A program made the position numbers and the translations under genes. A stretch of DNA of 64,000 bases from Diplolepis rosae (Eukaryota; Arthropoda; Insecta; Hymenoptera; Diplolepididae). This document shows positions 50,396 to 63,104 of this stretch, in pieces; the stretch's first letter is position 1; each line of letters begins with the position of its first letter. The notes under the pieces are model-generated. The model searched no databases. It was not told the DNA's origin and worked only from the letters and a program-made list of their open reading frames with translations. Where the stretch lies: NCBI GenBank assembly GCA_030998225.1, contig JAPYXD010000698.1, positions 1,715,001 through 1,779,000 on the forward strand. Direction: 5' to 3'.

Positions 50396-52742
50396 AGTAT
50401 TAAATATTTCAGACTCAGGGGATTAGTTCAAGGCAGAAAGCCGAATTGAAAGTGAGCAACTTGTCTTGGGAATCGTGATAGAATTGATGACGAGTCAGAG
50501 TGAATCGAATCAAAACATCGATTTCTTCAAGCAAAATTGAATTAAAGTTTACAGCAGTATTGAAAGGTCTAGAGCCCTATTGTTTTGCAGATTCTCATGA
50601 AAATATATAGACTCCAAGAAATTTAGTCTGTTAATGGAAATTTTAATCAAGATAAATAAAATGCTAATTCTTAAGATAAAATGTTGATCATACTTTAGAG
50701 GCTGTTTTTGAAACACGCATTAGGAAAAAAGTTATTTATTTTTTAAGAAGGATAAGAATTATTTTAAAAGATATGAAAATTAAAAAATAACAGTCATGAA
50801 ATAAGTGGGTTTAAGAATGACAGAAAATATATTAATTTTGATTTATTATAGTTGTTCTGAATGACTCAAATAAGTTGATATGAATAAGTAAAACAACACT
50901 GGATGTGACAACAAGGTTGCTGCAGGCAACGCAAAAAGTGAACATTTTTATGATAAAATTTGTATAATCAAATTTATTTTATTTGAATCTCTGGCATGGC
51001 AAAGCAGGTTTCATTAGTCTTCAAAATACTGATGAATTTCTTTACTAGTGACAATAAATTAAAAATATAAAGTTTATCAGAAAAGATTCACAGTACCAAT
51101 GCTTTGTTTGGAAATAAAATGAATAATTTAATGTAATATTGGTACGTCAGTCGTTTTAATCAATACCATGCATTGATTTGATGAGATTTTAAAAGTTTAT
51201 TGCGTCAAAAAAGTAAACAATATTCAAATTTTATATTTTAAAGAATTTTATTTGCATTATTTGCGATATAAGAGTTTGAAATTGTCTACGAGGACACCTG
51301 TCGACAACGTATCCTATCTGACACGTGACTAGTGATCGTCCCATAATGTAGGCAGTGACAAAAATTTCAAACTCAACTAATTAATTTGAATTCAAATTTT
51401 ATTCTTAAAAATTTCTACCACTTTATTATTAGCTTCTTTAGTATTGTACCTACGATTAGTTTGCATTCCTGCCGTATGGTATAAGTTGAAATAGTGTGCT
51501 CTGTGAAATTTCCTAAATAATTTATTGATGTGCTTTTACATGTTCGGAATGTCTATTTTTAAGTGAATTTTAATCTGTATACATGCCACGATTTGTGCAT
51601 TCCAATCAACAAAGTGACTGTACTTTCTACTAAGTTTTATTTATAAATGTAACTCGGTTATTATTTTTTCCATAATAATGTTATTGTTTTCTTAGTTAAG
51701 TGTTTTTTCAGTCAAACGATATTATTTTTTCGGCAATGTCATTTTATGACTGAAATATGGAAAATAGATTTATCACAATATTTATCTGAATGCAGATATT
51801 TTTGTTATCATTAAAATTAATTAAAAGACGAAATTCGTGATTTGTAAGTGAAATTGTATGTAGTTCTCTTAAATGGTGATTTTCTCATAAAAGATAATAA
51901 AAAAATTTAATTAAAATGTTATTTATTCATTTTATAGAATTAAGGTCCCGAATATTCCAAACGAGAATAAAATTTTTTATTGATTAGAAAATAATTTGAA
52001 TCAATTAATATTAAGAAAAAAAGAATATAATAATGTATAATAACACTAATATATAATAACTTAAATAATTTTTATAATCCATTGAAGTAATATTAAAATT
52101 AATGAATTTGTTTAGCAATATTGTTTCATACGAATTTTATGAAAATAAAGAATAAAATTAAGTGATAAATTTAATTATGGTTCATACAATATAAAGTGTA
52201 TTTACTGAGAATTAAATTGAGTAGTAAATGTATGGTTACGTCAGACAGAAGAGGATACATTTTGTCCTTGTTTTTTTAAGTTCATTCACAGTTTTTGTCA
52301 TCATAACTTCAATTATATTATTAATTCTAATTTATGTCATCATAACTTCAATTATTTTATTAATTCTAATTGAAATAAAATTTTAAATATTGTTACAAGA
52401 CTAAACGGTTGGTTTTCAGAAGTCTTTCGGCATTTACGATGAATTTTAATTGTTTAATTTTTTTATTGATTCGCCTTTTATTTTCAACTGGTGCGATTTG
52501 GTTCTTTAAGTCTGGTGGGCTGAAGTCTAATTTTTTAGAGCTGGCCATGTGACTTTAATTAATTACAATCTCGTGTATTATTCTTTTCATTATTTGGAAA
52601 TTTGCAAAGTTTCTGATCCTAGTTTCTATAAGATATAAATTATAAAAAAATTATTATTAAAATGTTCTCTTTATGCCCAACGCTGAGATAAGTATTAAGT
52701 ACTGTTAAATAACTATTAATATTAATATATTAATAACTATTA
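50396..52742. other. GFAT 3' flank and intergenic
   Basis: No gene recognised. AATAAA signals occur overlapping the GFAT stop and near 50653. 'ctaatttatgtcatcataac' is locally duplicated near 52290-52345. The rest is AT-rich. Confidence 0.5.
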
Positions 52743-53062
52743 ATTCGTTCATGTAAGATAACTTTTTTAATTCATAAAGTATCTGTCTGAAAATTGGGAA
52801 GCATAACAAAAGACATTAAAGCACGTCTGGGAACTTCTTTTTAGTGAAAATTTGGAAAAAAACTCCAAAACTTATCGACAATTACAGTTAATTCTAAAAT
52901 CTTTTGCAAAATTTGCATTCAAACAAATTTGACAGACGTTCTTCATCATTTTTTGTTGTATTTTCCAAATTTCCAGGAAGATATTTTGTAAAATAAAAAA
53001 GTTATCTTACACGAACTTTTACAGGATTTTGGTCACGTGATTTGGTTGATCCATCGCCTTAA
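52743..53062. mobile_element. TTAAGGCC-family MITE, left-truncated copy
   Basis: Matches 13590-13874 from 'attcgttcatgtaagataac' through 'gacagacgttcttcatcatt' and 'cacgaacttttacaggattt' to GATCCATCGCCTTAA. The left terminal repeat is missing. Confidence 0.82.
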
Positions 53063-53579
53063 TCTAGATGTTAATTAAATCTTAATAAAACTTTTAAAAA
53101 AAATTACCCACAAAAATTTATAGAAGTCGGAGAATATCTTACATAGAGATTTTGCATTATTGCACAAATACAGAATTTGTTGACTTAACCTCATATACTT
53201 CAAAAGCCATTCTTCCTACTCTTTAAATTTGAATTAATCGATATTAGCTAATTCAGAGTCAAATTTACTAATACATTAGCGTCATTTCGTTCACTCTAAA
53301 TTAGAAAGAAATTTATACTAAAATTTAGTCAAAATTTAGACCTGAATTAATACAATTTTGCTACGAATTAATTGAACTCACTTTTTAATTAGTTAAATGT
53401 TACTAATCCGCACTAATACTTAATTTAGAGAGAATTCTCCAATATTTAAGAATTTGAAAATAAAAAATTGTATTTATTTTTTTATTTTAAACATACATAT
53501 ATCTTGACATGAATTATCATCATTATCATCATAGAGAAGTATATAAGTACACGCATATCTGAAGAGAAACCGGCTATCC

Positions 53580-54241
53580 TGACTGTTGTAGGTTACTGGG
53601 ACTGGGCTTGTCGTTCTAAGTAGTAAAAGTGCGTGGTCAGTCAGGCGTGTGCGTCCATCAGCTTTTCATGGTCGGGGTTCGGTGTCAAACTTAGGGGTTG
53701 GGTATAGTTAGAGAACGGAACCGAGCATCCAATTCGTGCAGATATCGTCACCTGCTATTGGAGAACAAATGTTGCAGTAAAGCTAGATTACGGCAACTCT
53801 AGCAGGGCTCGCGAAGACGCTTCACAACTCTGATATCGACGACACAAGAGACATTTAGCCCTTGGTGGTGGGTTCATCCTTAGTTCTAAATTTAAACGCG
53901 CCACGACATCCCCTCGGGTGATTGGCGCTAGGTTGGCTGCGCGGCGCCGACTACGCGAGTCAGTCGACGTTCTGCCGGCGAGCAGTGCGGACGCCCGTTC
54001 AAGAATCTCGTCACCGTCGAGAATCATCGTCGCTGGCGCGTTTGTGATAGGAGCCACCGCACCGGTGCGAGGGTAGCAGGGCCCCACAGCAGACAGGCGC
54101 CACGTCCACCAGCACGCTCTCTTTATTGATCGGATTCGACCTGCGAATTTTTCCCCCCTAGCTTCCTTCAAAGTGCCGAAGTAGTGGCTCTGTCGCGCTT
54201 ATTTGGTAGTGAATTAAATACCCGCGGTGCTACTTTCCGGA
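53580..54241 (+). promoter_or_regulatory. CaMKII 5' UTR / promoter region
   Basis: A clear shift to higher GC just upstream of the CaMKII start. An initiator-like TCAGTC lies near 53637. The 127-codon minus-strand frame at 53788-54171 sits in this GC-rich stretch and is most likely an antisense shadow. The start of transcription cannot be fixed from sequence. Confidence 0.5.
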
Positions 54242-54306
54242 ATGGCTGCCCCAGCAGCTTGCACGCGGTTTAGTGACAACTACGACCTTAAGGAGGAACT
54301 CGGAAA
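54242..54306 (+). CDS. CaMKII: CaMKII, first coding exon only
   Basis: Encodes MAAPAACTRFSDNYDLKEEL followed by G and the first two bases of a Lys codon, then donor gtaagt. This is the conserved N-terminus of insect calcium/calmodulin-dependent protein kinase II, leading into the Gly-rich ATP loop, which would start exon 2. I searched the frames of 54307-64000 for GAFSIVKRC-type sequence after an acceptor and did not find it. Intron 1 is therefore at least 9.7 kb and the gene is partial here. The kinase is a dodecameric Ser/Thr kinase important at synapses. Confidence 0.9.
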
Positions 54307-54399
54307 GTAAGTTAAAGAACAACACAATCAAGCGCACATAAACCATACAAAAAACTCACAAGTAATAACCTGTCGCGTGTTGACTCGAGTTTAGTCGAT

Positions 54400-55380
54400 T
54401 AACGTCTCTTCTACCACTACCTGTCCTCATACCATCACTCGCTAAACCTTTACCGCTCCCTTCCTCTTTTTCTTCCTCATTCTTCCTCGCTCTCTCCATT
54501 CTTCTCTCTTTCACTCATACTGCGTGTCCCGACGCATAGACTTATACCTCCTCTACTTACGCTCAAACTTTTCTGCTGATTTTTCGTATCTCGGTACGCG
54601 TCTAGTCTGCCTATATACAATCCGTCTTCCACACGGCCACTAGCAGACGATGCGGCGCTGTCGGCCATGACTGCCACTTCTCGTGCAGATCACCACGACG
54701 CTTCACCTTTACTTCCCCCTTAAAAATTCGCCCTCCTTACATTTTTATTTTTTTCTGCAAACACCTCACCTTACCTTCTCTTTTTTTCACCTTCTATTCA
54801 CTTCCTATAATTCATCTCAAACCTCTGCCTACCCTTAACTTTAATGAATTCTTATTTTTCCCTAGCACATCCCCTCATCTTCTACACCCTTTCTCTGCCT
54901 TTTTTACTTGCTCCCCTTTTGCTTTCTATGACCTTCCTTTTGTTTTATCTAGCCTTCATTTTGCTTAGGATTTCTCTGCCTCTCCTGACCTTTTATTTGC
55001 ATTTTCTAACCCTATCTTTCCTGATTTTTTATTCTTTTTTCTTCTCATTTTCTTTCACTGTTTAATAATGTTGTTCCCTGTCCCCATCTAAATTTCTCTT
55101 TTCCTTGAATATGTTCACCATCACCTAATTTGCTCTCTACTCTGGATGACCTATCCTTTAATTCCATGACCTTTCAATTTTCATCCAATTTCTCCCATCC
55201 CTCAATTTTTATTCTTTTCTTCCTTAGTCTTTCGTTCTTTTGATTTATTTTATTTTTTTTGTTTTGTTTTTTACATTTTTCCATCTTCTGACTTTCATCA
55301 GTTTTCATGAAGCCCTTTTCCTCTTCTGACTTTTTATTTCTTCCTTAATCTCTCTCTATTTCTCTCTCTCTTTCGTAGCT
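54400..55380 (+). repeat. Pyrimidine-biased intron stretch
   Basis: Roughly 950 bases of strongly C+T-rich plus strand, built from varied words such as 'ttcctc', 'ctttct' and 'ttttcttc', not a simple tandem. It begins about 100 bases after the CaMKII donor. The sequence ends in 'tctctctctctttcgtag', which resembles a strong 3' splice site at 55377. Confidence 0.7.
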
Positions 55381-55671
55381 CGTGGGTGACACCTCAAGTT
55401 GCATTTCGGTTATATTTAAGTACCTCGGACCGCTGCTCCAAGTTATATATAAGCTAGGGTAGCCGGACACGTTCTTAAGCTTCGTCTCTTCGTCGCCGTT
55501 GCCATCCACGAAGCCGATCTTTGATGAGGCGTTCGCTACGCTCGCATCTGTCACCAAATCAATACGAAGCTCGCCTTGCGGCAGGTGGTTGCTCAGCGAC
55601 TTCCTCCTCGAATCCTTGCAATCCTCTATCCGAACCCGGATATCATCTTCCGGCTTGTTATTTAAATCCAT
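55345..55671 (-). other. Unrecognised 108-codon frame, possibly coding
   Basis: The minus-strand frame begins MDLNNKPEDDIRVRIED and runs through GELRIDLVTDASVANASSK and YPSLYITWSSGPRYLN. Its composition (balanced charge, GC above the surroundings) looks more like protein than most frames here, but I recognise no family. It is antisense within CaMKII intron 1. The plus strand also has moderately long frames here, so the region may be an exon of either strand, an old insertion or a conserved non-coding block. Confidence 0.3.
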
Positions 55672-55719
55672 TTATCGTTCATAACATACTTTTTTTCAGA
55701 CAATGCTTTTAGATGAAGT

Positions 55720-58700
55720 TCACCTTCAAGTCGCTATTCCCATTTCGTTTCGAATTTTGAAAAATCTTAGTTATTCTCCACAGAAAAGACTAGAGGTTCT
55801 ATTCTCTAGCGGCTCAAATTAAAAGTGGTTCCTTTAGAACTTTTCATACAAAAAATGTTTCTTTTAGAGCAATTGTTGGAAAACTCATGCCAAGTCCTAA
55901 CTTAACTGATTTTGCAGCAGACCTGGCCTAAGTCAACGAGGATCCTTTGTTGGCGGTCGAATGGAGGGATTAACAATTTTTCAATAATTTATGTTTCAAA
56001 TTTTGTAATTAGCTGATTCATGGTTGCTATAAGACCTGGTGTTTTAAAAAAAATGACTTGAAATTTTGTAGTCGCCTCTATTTCAAACATAATAATTATT
56101 AAAATACTTAATAATTTTAGTTTTTCATGCGATTTAAAAGTTTTATTTTAACTTTTTTTTTTTAATTTCAGAGTTTCTTAAATTACTATTGTTTCTAACT
56201 GTGATCCTAACTTTAAAATGAATAGTTGAACTATCATTGTTCTTTAAGTGTTCTATTTTTCATTTGTATAAAAATACTATTGAAAAATTTAGATTTCAAT
56301 AATTTATTGTTAAAAAGTCGTTTTCACTCTAAAAGAATGAGTTAAAATTAATCTCGATTGAATTTTTTTTAAAGTAGATCTGGAATTTTTCAAAACTAGA
56401 CCTGGAAGTAACATATTGATGATTGGAAATTTTGAATTCTATTTGTAAACACTGAACTTCCGTTGGCTTAGGTTTAGCTATTAAGAAAAGCAGATAGAAA
56501 ATTTCTTATGGTTTAAAAATACATATTTATTTATTCATTATTACATGAATAGACCTACAAAATAAAATTTACCTTGCTGGTGCAGTTGAAAACCCAAAGT
56601 GATTCTTAATCTGTATAAGTGTTGTTATCGTCAGTACCTTAATTATTAATTTATATTATAAATTAACAAATTGGAGTCGTTTTTTGCAAGCGTGTTAAAA
56701 AAATACGTTTTCTGCGCCATAATTAGGGCGAAAATATAAGTTCAAATTAAAATTTTATCATGATGTACGGACGATGATAACCATATCTGTCCTAAAATTC
56801 CAACCTTATTGATCAAACTGTTTTTGAAAAATCACCTGTGTCAGCAAGATTAGTTTTTTTCATAGGTCTATTCATGTAGAAATAAATAAATATGTATCTA
56901 CCTTACTTTTTGAGAGAAAATTCGTCAAAAATGCTTAAATTTTCTGGTCATCACAGTAGAATACCCCCTTAATACATTTTTGCAAAGTGTTTAATTTCAT
57001 AGCACAGAGGTTCCTTTTTGTTGCAGCTTTATTAAACCTTTAAAATCGGTTCTAATTAAAACTCTGACTTTTTTCTGTGTCTAATGTGTATCTCAATCTA
57101 TGAGATACGATGTTTTTGACTAATACTGCATTATAGATTGAACATGTGTCTCAGGAAAGCTTATAAATTAGGGCATAGGATATAATGGGATGAATTCAAT
57201 AGTGAGATGTTGCTGGTATCTTGATTGATTGAGTCTTTTAATTCGGCTATTAACTCTAGTTTGGTCTGTTGCAAAGCCCTAAGGCATAAAGTTTAAGTTT
57301 CCACGACTGAAGTAATAACATTATTTTTGATTTAATAGCCTTTTATTTTACGGTAGCTTAGGCTCTTAAATTCACAGAAGCATAGAAGTCGTCTGTCAGT
57401 CTGTCTGTCAACAATGGCAACAAGCACTTAATGACGTTTCGATAAGTCTTCTTTTTTTGAGGTGATTTGTTTCCATATCGAGGTTAGAGAAAATCTGGAA
57501 AGAATTCTTTCATCAGGAATATATATATATATATATATATAGTTAATAAAGTTGGATCGAAAACAGAATTCTTGAAATTTTGATAGGAAGAATAAAAATA
57601 TACGCTACTTTTTAATTTATTGGTGCAAAAACTAATTTAGTGTTCAAAAAAATGTTTTCCATTGTTCAATGGACGTTCAGAACTGTAAGTAGGTACGTAG
57701 AATAAAAAATGTTCCGCAATAATAAAACTAAATAAGATTAAACCATCTCGATGACCAACCGTTTTTAATGTGAGCTTCCAACATGTAAAATTCTTGAACT
57801 GAAAGTTCATTTTCTGTAATGTGATTTCTTCTTCAAACTATTATATCATCATTCTAGCACCAAACAGTGTGTAAAAGGTTACATTTCATTCAGCTAGAGT
57901 AAACACTTTTTAACATTAAACCTATCACGACCAGTCACATAACCATTTTTGAACTTTCGTTTAATGTTCTCCACATAAAATGTTATCACATTGTCATTTA
58001 ACTCCACGATTTTCTCTAAAATATACATGCAATGCATTTTTCAATATTCACGTGTCATCTTATTTCTTTTTTCCTGGGAAATATATGTACCCTGTTTCAT
58101 TTGCCGCAATTTCAATGATAGGCCATTTAAATAAGTATGGTGGAAATAGGTAATCATACATTGGTGGTATGTTTAGTTTTTAATTTTTTGATCATGATCT
58201 TTCCTTTATCTACAGAATATAGTTTACGTACATTTAGTACCAAGATTTGTATGCAATAGAACAAATTTATAATTATTTTGGTAGCGCTAAAACATAAATC
58301 CATAAATCTGCACTGATAGAAATGGTCCGGGAGTTTCAGCTATTCGGTTGTAGGTTGAGAATTAATAATTGTATTTATAATATAATATATCTTTCTGAAC
58401 AATGCAGCATGTTAAACACAGCCATCGAAGTATTTTAAGTTTTAGCTGGTAGAATCAGTAATATAACATGGGAAGGCGAACAATAAATATTGCTATAGCA
58501 ACCAATAATACAGTTGATTCTTTAATATTCATTAAGTTATAATCGGATGTTCAAAATACAAATTTCATATTGCTGTATCTGTGCCAGCAATAAAGTAAGG
58601 TTAAATTAATCATAAATATGGTTGTAACGGCCATTACTTTCTATCGGTATGGTGTTTCATAATAATAGTTATATCTATTTTTTCAAAGAAAAAAAAATAG

Positions 58701-58900
58701 AGAATATTTGGCAAAAATTGGATTTGTTGATTCTCTTTAAAATTAATAATCTTTGTTTAAAAAAAAAAGAAAGTCGGTTAAAAATAAACTCTACTGTTGA
58801 TTTCTGATGTAATTTCACATGTTTTACTCACTGATTTGCACCGATCGACAGCGATAATAGAAAGAGATATGGTCTTATGATAGTAGCCGTGACGCGTGCT
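55720..58900. other. CaMKII intron 1, middle part
   Basis: AT-rich. An inverted pair at 56520-56558 and 56861-56902 shares 'catgaatagacct' / 'aggtctattcatg' and 'aaataaataaatatgtat'. An (AT)n run lies at about 57519-57541. 57391-57412 has a short 'gtctgtc' run. No gene recognised. Confidence 0.5.
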
Positions 58901-58983
58901 TAGAATAATTTCGCATATCAAGTGCCAGATGTCAATACAAACTTAAGTGAGTTTCTCCGAGCTTGAATAATCAGAAATCAATT

Positions 58984-59053
58984 ACGAGACTCGCGACAAT
59001 GCTCGCAGGACTGATCGCGCTTCGGCTTCGATCTCCTGCGAGCATTGTCGCTC
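58984..59053. repeat. GC-rich hairpin in CaMKII intron 1
   Basis: 'gacaatgctcgcagg' and 'cctgcgagcattgtcg' form a strong stem around a 30-nt loop that has its own inverted words ('gatcgcgcttcggcttcgatc'). The flanking bases resemble 47651-47720, so it belongs to a dispersed family. Confidence 0.75.
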
Positions 59054-59059
59054 GTCACG

Positions 59060-60500
59060 CAAGAACCCTCATTGTGCGCCTAGGCACGTAATATTCTATT
59101 ACGTTAAAAAAAATTATTTACCTCCTTCTGTCGAAATTATTTTCGAATAATTACACTAAACAAAATGATACTTTTTCAGGGATACTGAGTTTTCAGTTTG
59201 TCTTTAGAAAAAACCCTCTAGTAATTGATCCTGCACTGTAAAAAATTTCTGTTGTAATTTCACAATACTCCAATGGAAGTTTATTAGTAAAATCTAATGT
59301 AATTTTACAATACATGATGTTTATAAAATAAAGTAATTTGGATCCTGAAGTAAACTTAGGTAGAAACGATTCCATTCGTCGACCAATTTGTGATCCGTCG
59401 AATATAATTTGAATTGGTACATGGTTAGAGCGTTACAAATATGTTCATAGTTTGTGTAGGAGCATATACATTTGAGCACACGTTGACAAATTATAATCAA
59501 AACATTTTACCTACCGCCGTATGAATTATTCAGTGGTACTCTTGCGCGAATAAAGAAAAAGTTGAAATTGGTAGACTGCCTTCACGATCAATGTGCTTAC
59601 TGATCAACCTATCAAATCTATATTTTTATTGATTTCCTTTTATGAATTTCGTCGGTTTTTATCTTGAAAAATTCAATTTAATCATCTAAAGCTCTAAAAG
59701 TACTATGATACTCAGTACATTGCTTAAAAAAATCTATTTTGGATATACTATATGTAAAAAAACATACAATACGTTTGGAAACCCAAGGAAAATAACAATT
59801 TCAAGAATTATAAAGAGAAAAATAGACATATAAGACATTTCAACAAAATGAATTCAGTATTACTGCAATAAATAGCTTGCCAAAAACAATTCTCGAAGAT
59901 CCAAAAAATTATTAGTACAATCTACAATGTTTTCCATTCTAAAACATCTTTTTAAGGTGTTTTAAAATAATATATTGACAGTTCTGAACGTTCATTGAAT
60001 GATGGAAAATATTTTTTTTCAAGACTAATCGCGAGGGTGAATCGCAAAAAAAACTTCCTCAACATGGAGGTATGAATATATATGTATATGAAGGGAACGC
60101 AACGATGCGGGATCATAAACTTTTGTCGATAAAAGGAAGAGGACAGCAAAGAAATTTAGTGCTAGTTTTCTGATTCGTCGAGCATAGGCTTAGCATCCTG
60201 TGGAAGTATGCCTGAACCAATCAGATAACTGACACTAAATAATTCCCAACTACTTAGTTGGTTTATCCCCCGTGCCACAAGTGGGATTTAATGCTATCTC
60301 ATATATATTTACCACCATATTTGTAAAAGACTCCAGAATCGCTATTTCTAGCTAATTTAGGATGCAGAATGTTTTTGGAATTTTCTAGATTGACCTACGA
60401 ACTTTGAAGAGCGTCTTATTATGAATATAACACAATATATCGTTTTCATAAATTCAAAAGTGTTCGTAATCTAGTGTTTTTCACCTACTTTAAATTATTC
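59060..60500. other. CaMKII intron 1, no feature recognised
   Basis: AT-rich. Short partial inverted words (for example 'gttgtaatttcacaatac' against 'gtaattttacaatac') but nothing I can name. Confidence 0.45.
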
Positions 60501-60512
60501 TAGACAATAATA

Positions 60513-60913
60513 CATGGTTTGTCCGAAAAGTAATGTCAGTGATTTTATTGTAAAGCAATAATACGTCGGAGCGCACTCGGACTGGTTGGGATTGGTAAAA
60601 GGAGAAGTCAGCTCACGAACTTTTAATGTTGTACCGATCTGTTCAATACATTTTTTTACGCAACGGAAGCACGTTTTTTGCGTCATTCCGTGAGTGTTTG
60701 GTAACATTAGCAAATCGGGGAATTTTTGAGGAGGAATTTTTACCGTACTTGGGCGGTAAAACTGACTCCCGGAATGACGCGAAAAACGTCCTTCCGTTGC
60801 ATAAAGTATCGTATGCAACTTAGAGCCAAGCGCGTACGCGGTAGAGCTTGGCTCCGCGTTATATAATGTACTATTGAATCGACTCACTGACATTTATTTT
60901 CGGACAAACTATG
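60513..60913. mobile_element. mariner-type MITE with TA duplication (401 bp)
   Basis: Left end CATGGTTTGTCCGAAAAG. Right end, reverse-complemented, CATAGTTTGTCCGAAAAT. Inverted ends about 29 bp with three mismatches, flanked by TA on both sides. Ends with GTTTGTCCGAAAA and a TA site are typical of mariner elements. An inner palindrome (about 60659-60802) is shared with 11115-11230. No transposase. Confidence 0.85.
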
Positions 60914-61386
60914 TATCTACATTCTAGATTGCCCTACAATTTATAATGCACTGATTTAAAGTATTTTTGAAAAGTTGAATAAATTTCTGAAATGTTTTGG
61001 GGGATTTTGGAACATTTTAGATATATTTAGAATAGTCTAGGATTCCCTCCTGATGTAAAATGTTTATGAAACATGTTTGGGATGCATTGATCACTTTTTG
61101 AAGTATAAAAATATATTTCTTTTATTTATGTACAGACGTACATTCTTAAAAGAAAATATTAATCGATAATAATACGCTTCATTAAGGTGCCTTCGGCGAT
61201 TGGTGTCGTATGAAGCGAGGGGCACCGTGGGGGCACGTTTTACATGAATGCTCATTGCTACATAGTTTTCTGATAATCATATTCATTATAGTCACATTCA
61301 AGTAGAAGAGTAAGAAATCGCGGAAATGTCGACAGAAAATTTATGACGCATCTGCAACAGCTGGGAGAGGCGATTTTTATAGTCTG

Positions 61387-61640
61387 TACTTTTCTCGCAA
61401 TTTTCTCTTGATTGAAGTCGTCAACCCTTTGTTTTTATGAAACTAATAGATTCCTCGAAATCGTGTTAAACTGACACTTTTTCGGTAGCCATTTTTTCGG
61501 AAATGACATCGTCAACTATGGTATTTCTTTTTTCCAAATGAATCTAGCATATTTTATTTAGATAATCTCTCAGTTTCGGAGCCGTCAGTGATTTTTTTTA
61601 TAAACGCCGAATCCACTTTAAACAGAATTTTGTACGAGGT
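61387..61640 (+). repeat. Dispersed repeat, copy B
   Basis: Second copy of the repeat at 1-330, same orientation, with an internal deletion of about 75 bases relative to copy A. Confidence 0.75.
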
Positions 61641-61933
61641 TGCGTTTAAACCTATTAGAATGTTGGTTTTGGCATCGTTTTTCGTTGACATACATATATA
61701 TAAAATCCTGGTAAATATTGGCCTTACCGTAAACTTCGAGTTGATCACAAAAGGTACATGAGAAATTCAATGATTTCACGGATTCCTCACAGGGATAGGT
61801 CCTGGATACTAATTTTTTTACATTCTCATCATGGATGAGAAGGTATTGGTTTTATGTGAAAAATGACTTTCGAAATTTTCATCAAATCTTTACGTTTTGA
61901 GACCCCCTGAGTCAGAAAAAACGGTTTTTACGA

Positions 61934-61974
61934 AAGTGTCTGTCTGTCGGTCTGTCTGTCTGTCTGTCTGTCTG
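61934..61974 (+). repeat. (GTCT)n microsatellite
   Basis: About ten GTCT units, one interrupted by a G. It sits at the same relative place in the related copy at 15256-15270, so it is part of the element. Confidence 0.92.
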
Positions 61975-62271
61975 TAGGTCGTGTGCGGCATAACTCTCGA
62001 TAGAATTACCAGATTGAATTGAGCTTTGGTACACTTTATCGGAGCCGAAAAAGTAAGGACAAGTTCGTTAACCAGCCACATCCAATCAAAATTGAGGGAT
62101 GGAGCACTACTTTTGTGTTTTTGAAAATAATTTTTTGAAAAAATAAAAAATTCCAATCCTGGTTTTTGATAGTGCTTATAAATCTCTAAAAATTATCCTG
62201 ATAACATTTTTTGATTAAATCAAAATTAGAAATATTACAGTATATTCAAATTCGAAAAAAGTCAATATCAA

Positions 62272-62830
62272 AATTCCATTTTCCAGTTAAATTATACGAG
62301 ATACGAAAAAACGTTATGATACAATATTATTGAATAAATAAAGTCCTACAAATTTGAATTGTAACATTTTTTCGTAAGATGCATATTTTTCTTTTTAATT
62401 AAAAAAAAAACTATTGAAAATCCAAAATTCAATTTTTTAACAATAATATGTAAAATAAGAAAAAAACGTAAGAATACAAAGTTGTTAGTTTCAAAAAGAT
62501 CTACAAGTTTTGTCCCACACAGTTTCTGATAAAACATATATTTTTCGTTTCAATTCCAAAAAATACGATTAAAATTCAAAAATTTCATTTTTTAGACAAA
62601 ATATGTGAGATTCAAAAAAAGCTTTGAGATGAAAATTGTTTGGCTAAATAAGGTCTACACATTCTTATCGATAAATTTCTCGACAGGATGTATATTTTAT
62701 GTTTTGATTTTTAATATTAAATAAATTCGATTTTTTTCACCAAAATATGTGATACGAAATAAGCGTTGTTCTGCAAAATCATTTCCTTAAATAAAGTCTA
62801 CGATTGTTTTTCCTTTTTAAAAGATTTGGA
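62272..62830 (+). repeat. Four diverged tandem units of about 150 bp
   Basis: Each unit starts with a word like 'aattcaattttt' followed by 'aaaatatgtgatacgaaa', 'gtctacaa' and 'gatgcatatttttc', in that order. Starts are near 62272, 62430, 62582 and 62730. The last unit is cut short. Similarity between units is moderate. Confidence 0.65.
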
Positions 62831-63104
62831 AGAAAATAAATTTATCAATAATCATGTAATTTATTAAAAAGTTACAAAAATGCATACAGAAAATCGAGCG
62901 CGAAGCGCGAGTGTCATGATGAGAATGTATTCCTTAAGGCCGATAGAGCCTTAAGTAAATTGAATTTCCTGTTTCACTTAATCTGAAAAAGAAACTTAGT
63001 GAATTTGAGAAAATGACTAATTTACATCATCTTTAATATCATTAAGTTGGTTTGAGCTTCAGTATTAAATTATAAGAAATAAACTTAAACGTATGTGAAG
63101 AGCA

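Larger units (their letters stand above)
61821..62928 (+). mobile_element. 1.1-kb element with 14-bp inverted ends, (GTCT)n and tandem units
   Basis: Begins ACATTCTCATCATG and ends CATGATGAGAATGT, an exact 14-bp inverted pair. Order inside: conserved left block, (GTCT)n, a 110-base unique part, then four diverged units of about 150 bp (62272-62830), then 'cgagcgcgaagcgcgag'. Relatives: 15060-15394 (minus) and a terminus at 44226-44290. No transposase seen; class uncertain. Confidence 0.75.

Noticed and set aside
53788..54171. 127-codon minus-strand frame upstream of CaMKII
   Set aside because: It sits in the GC-rich 5' UTR/promoter of CaMKII, where long chance frames are expected, and no domain or splice context was seen.
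60495..60893. 132-codon minus-strand frame
   Set aside because: Falls wholly in a mariner-type MITE with an inner palindrome, and no transposase motif is present.
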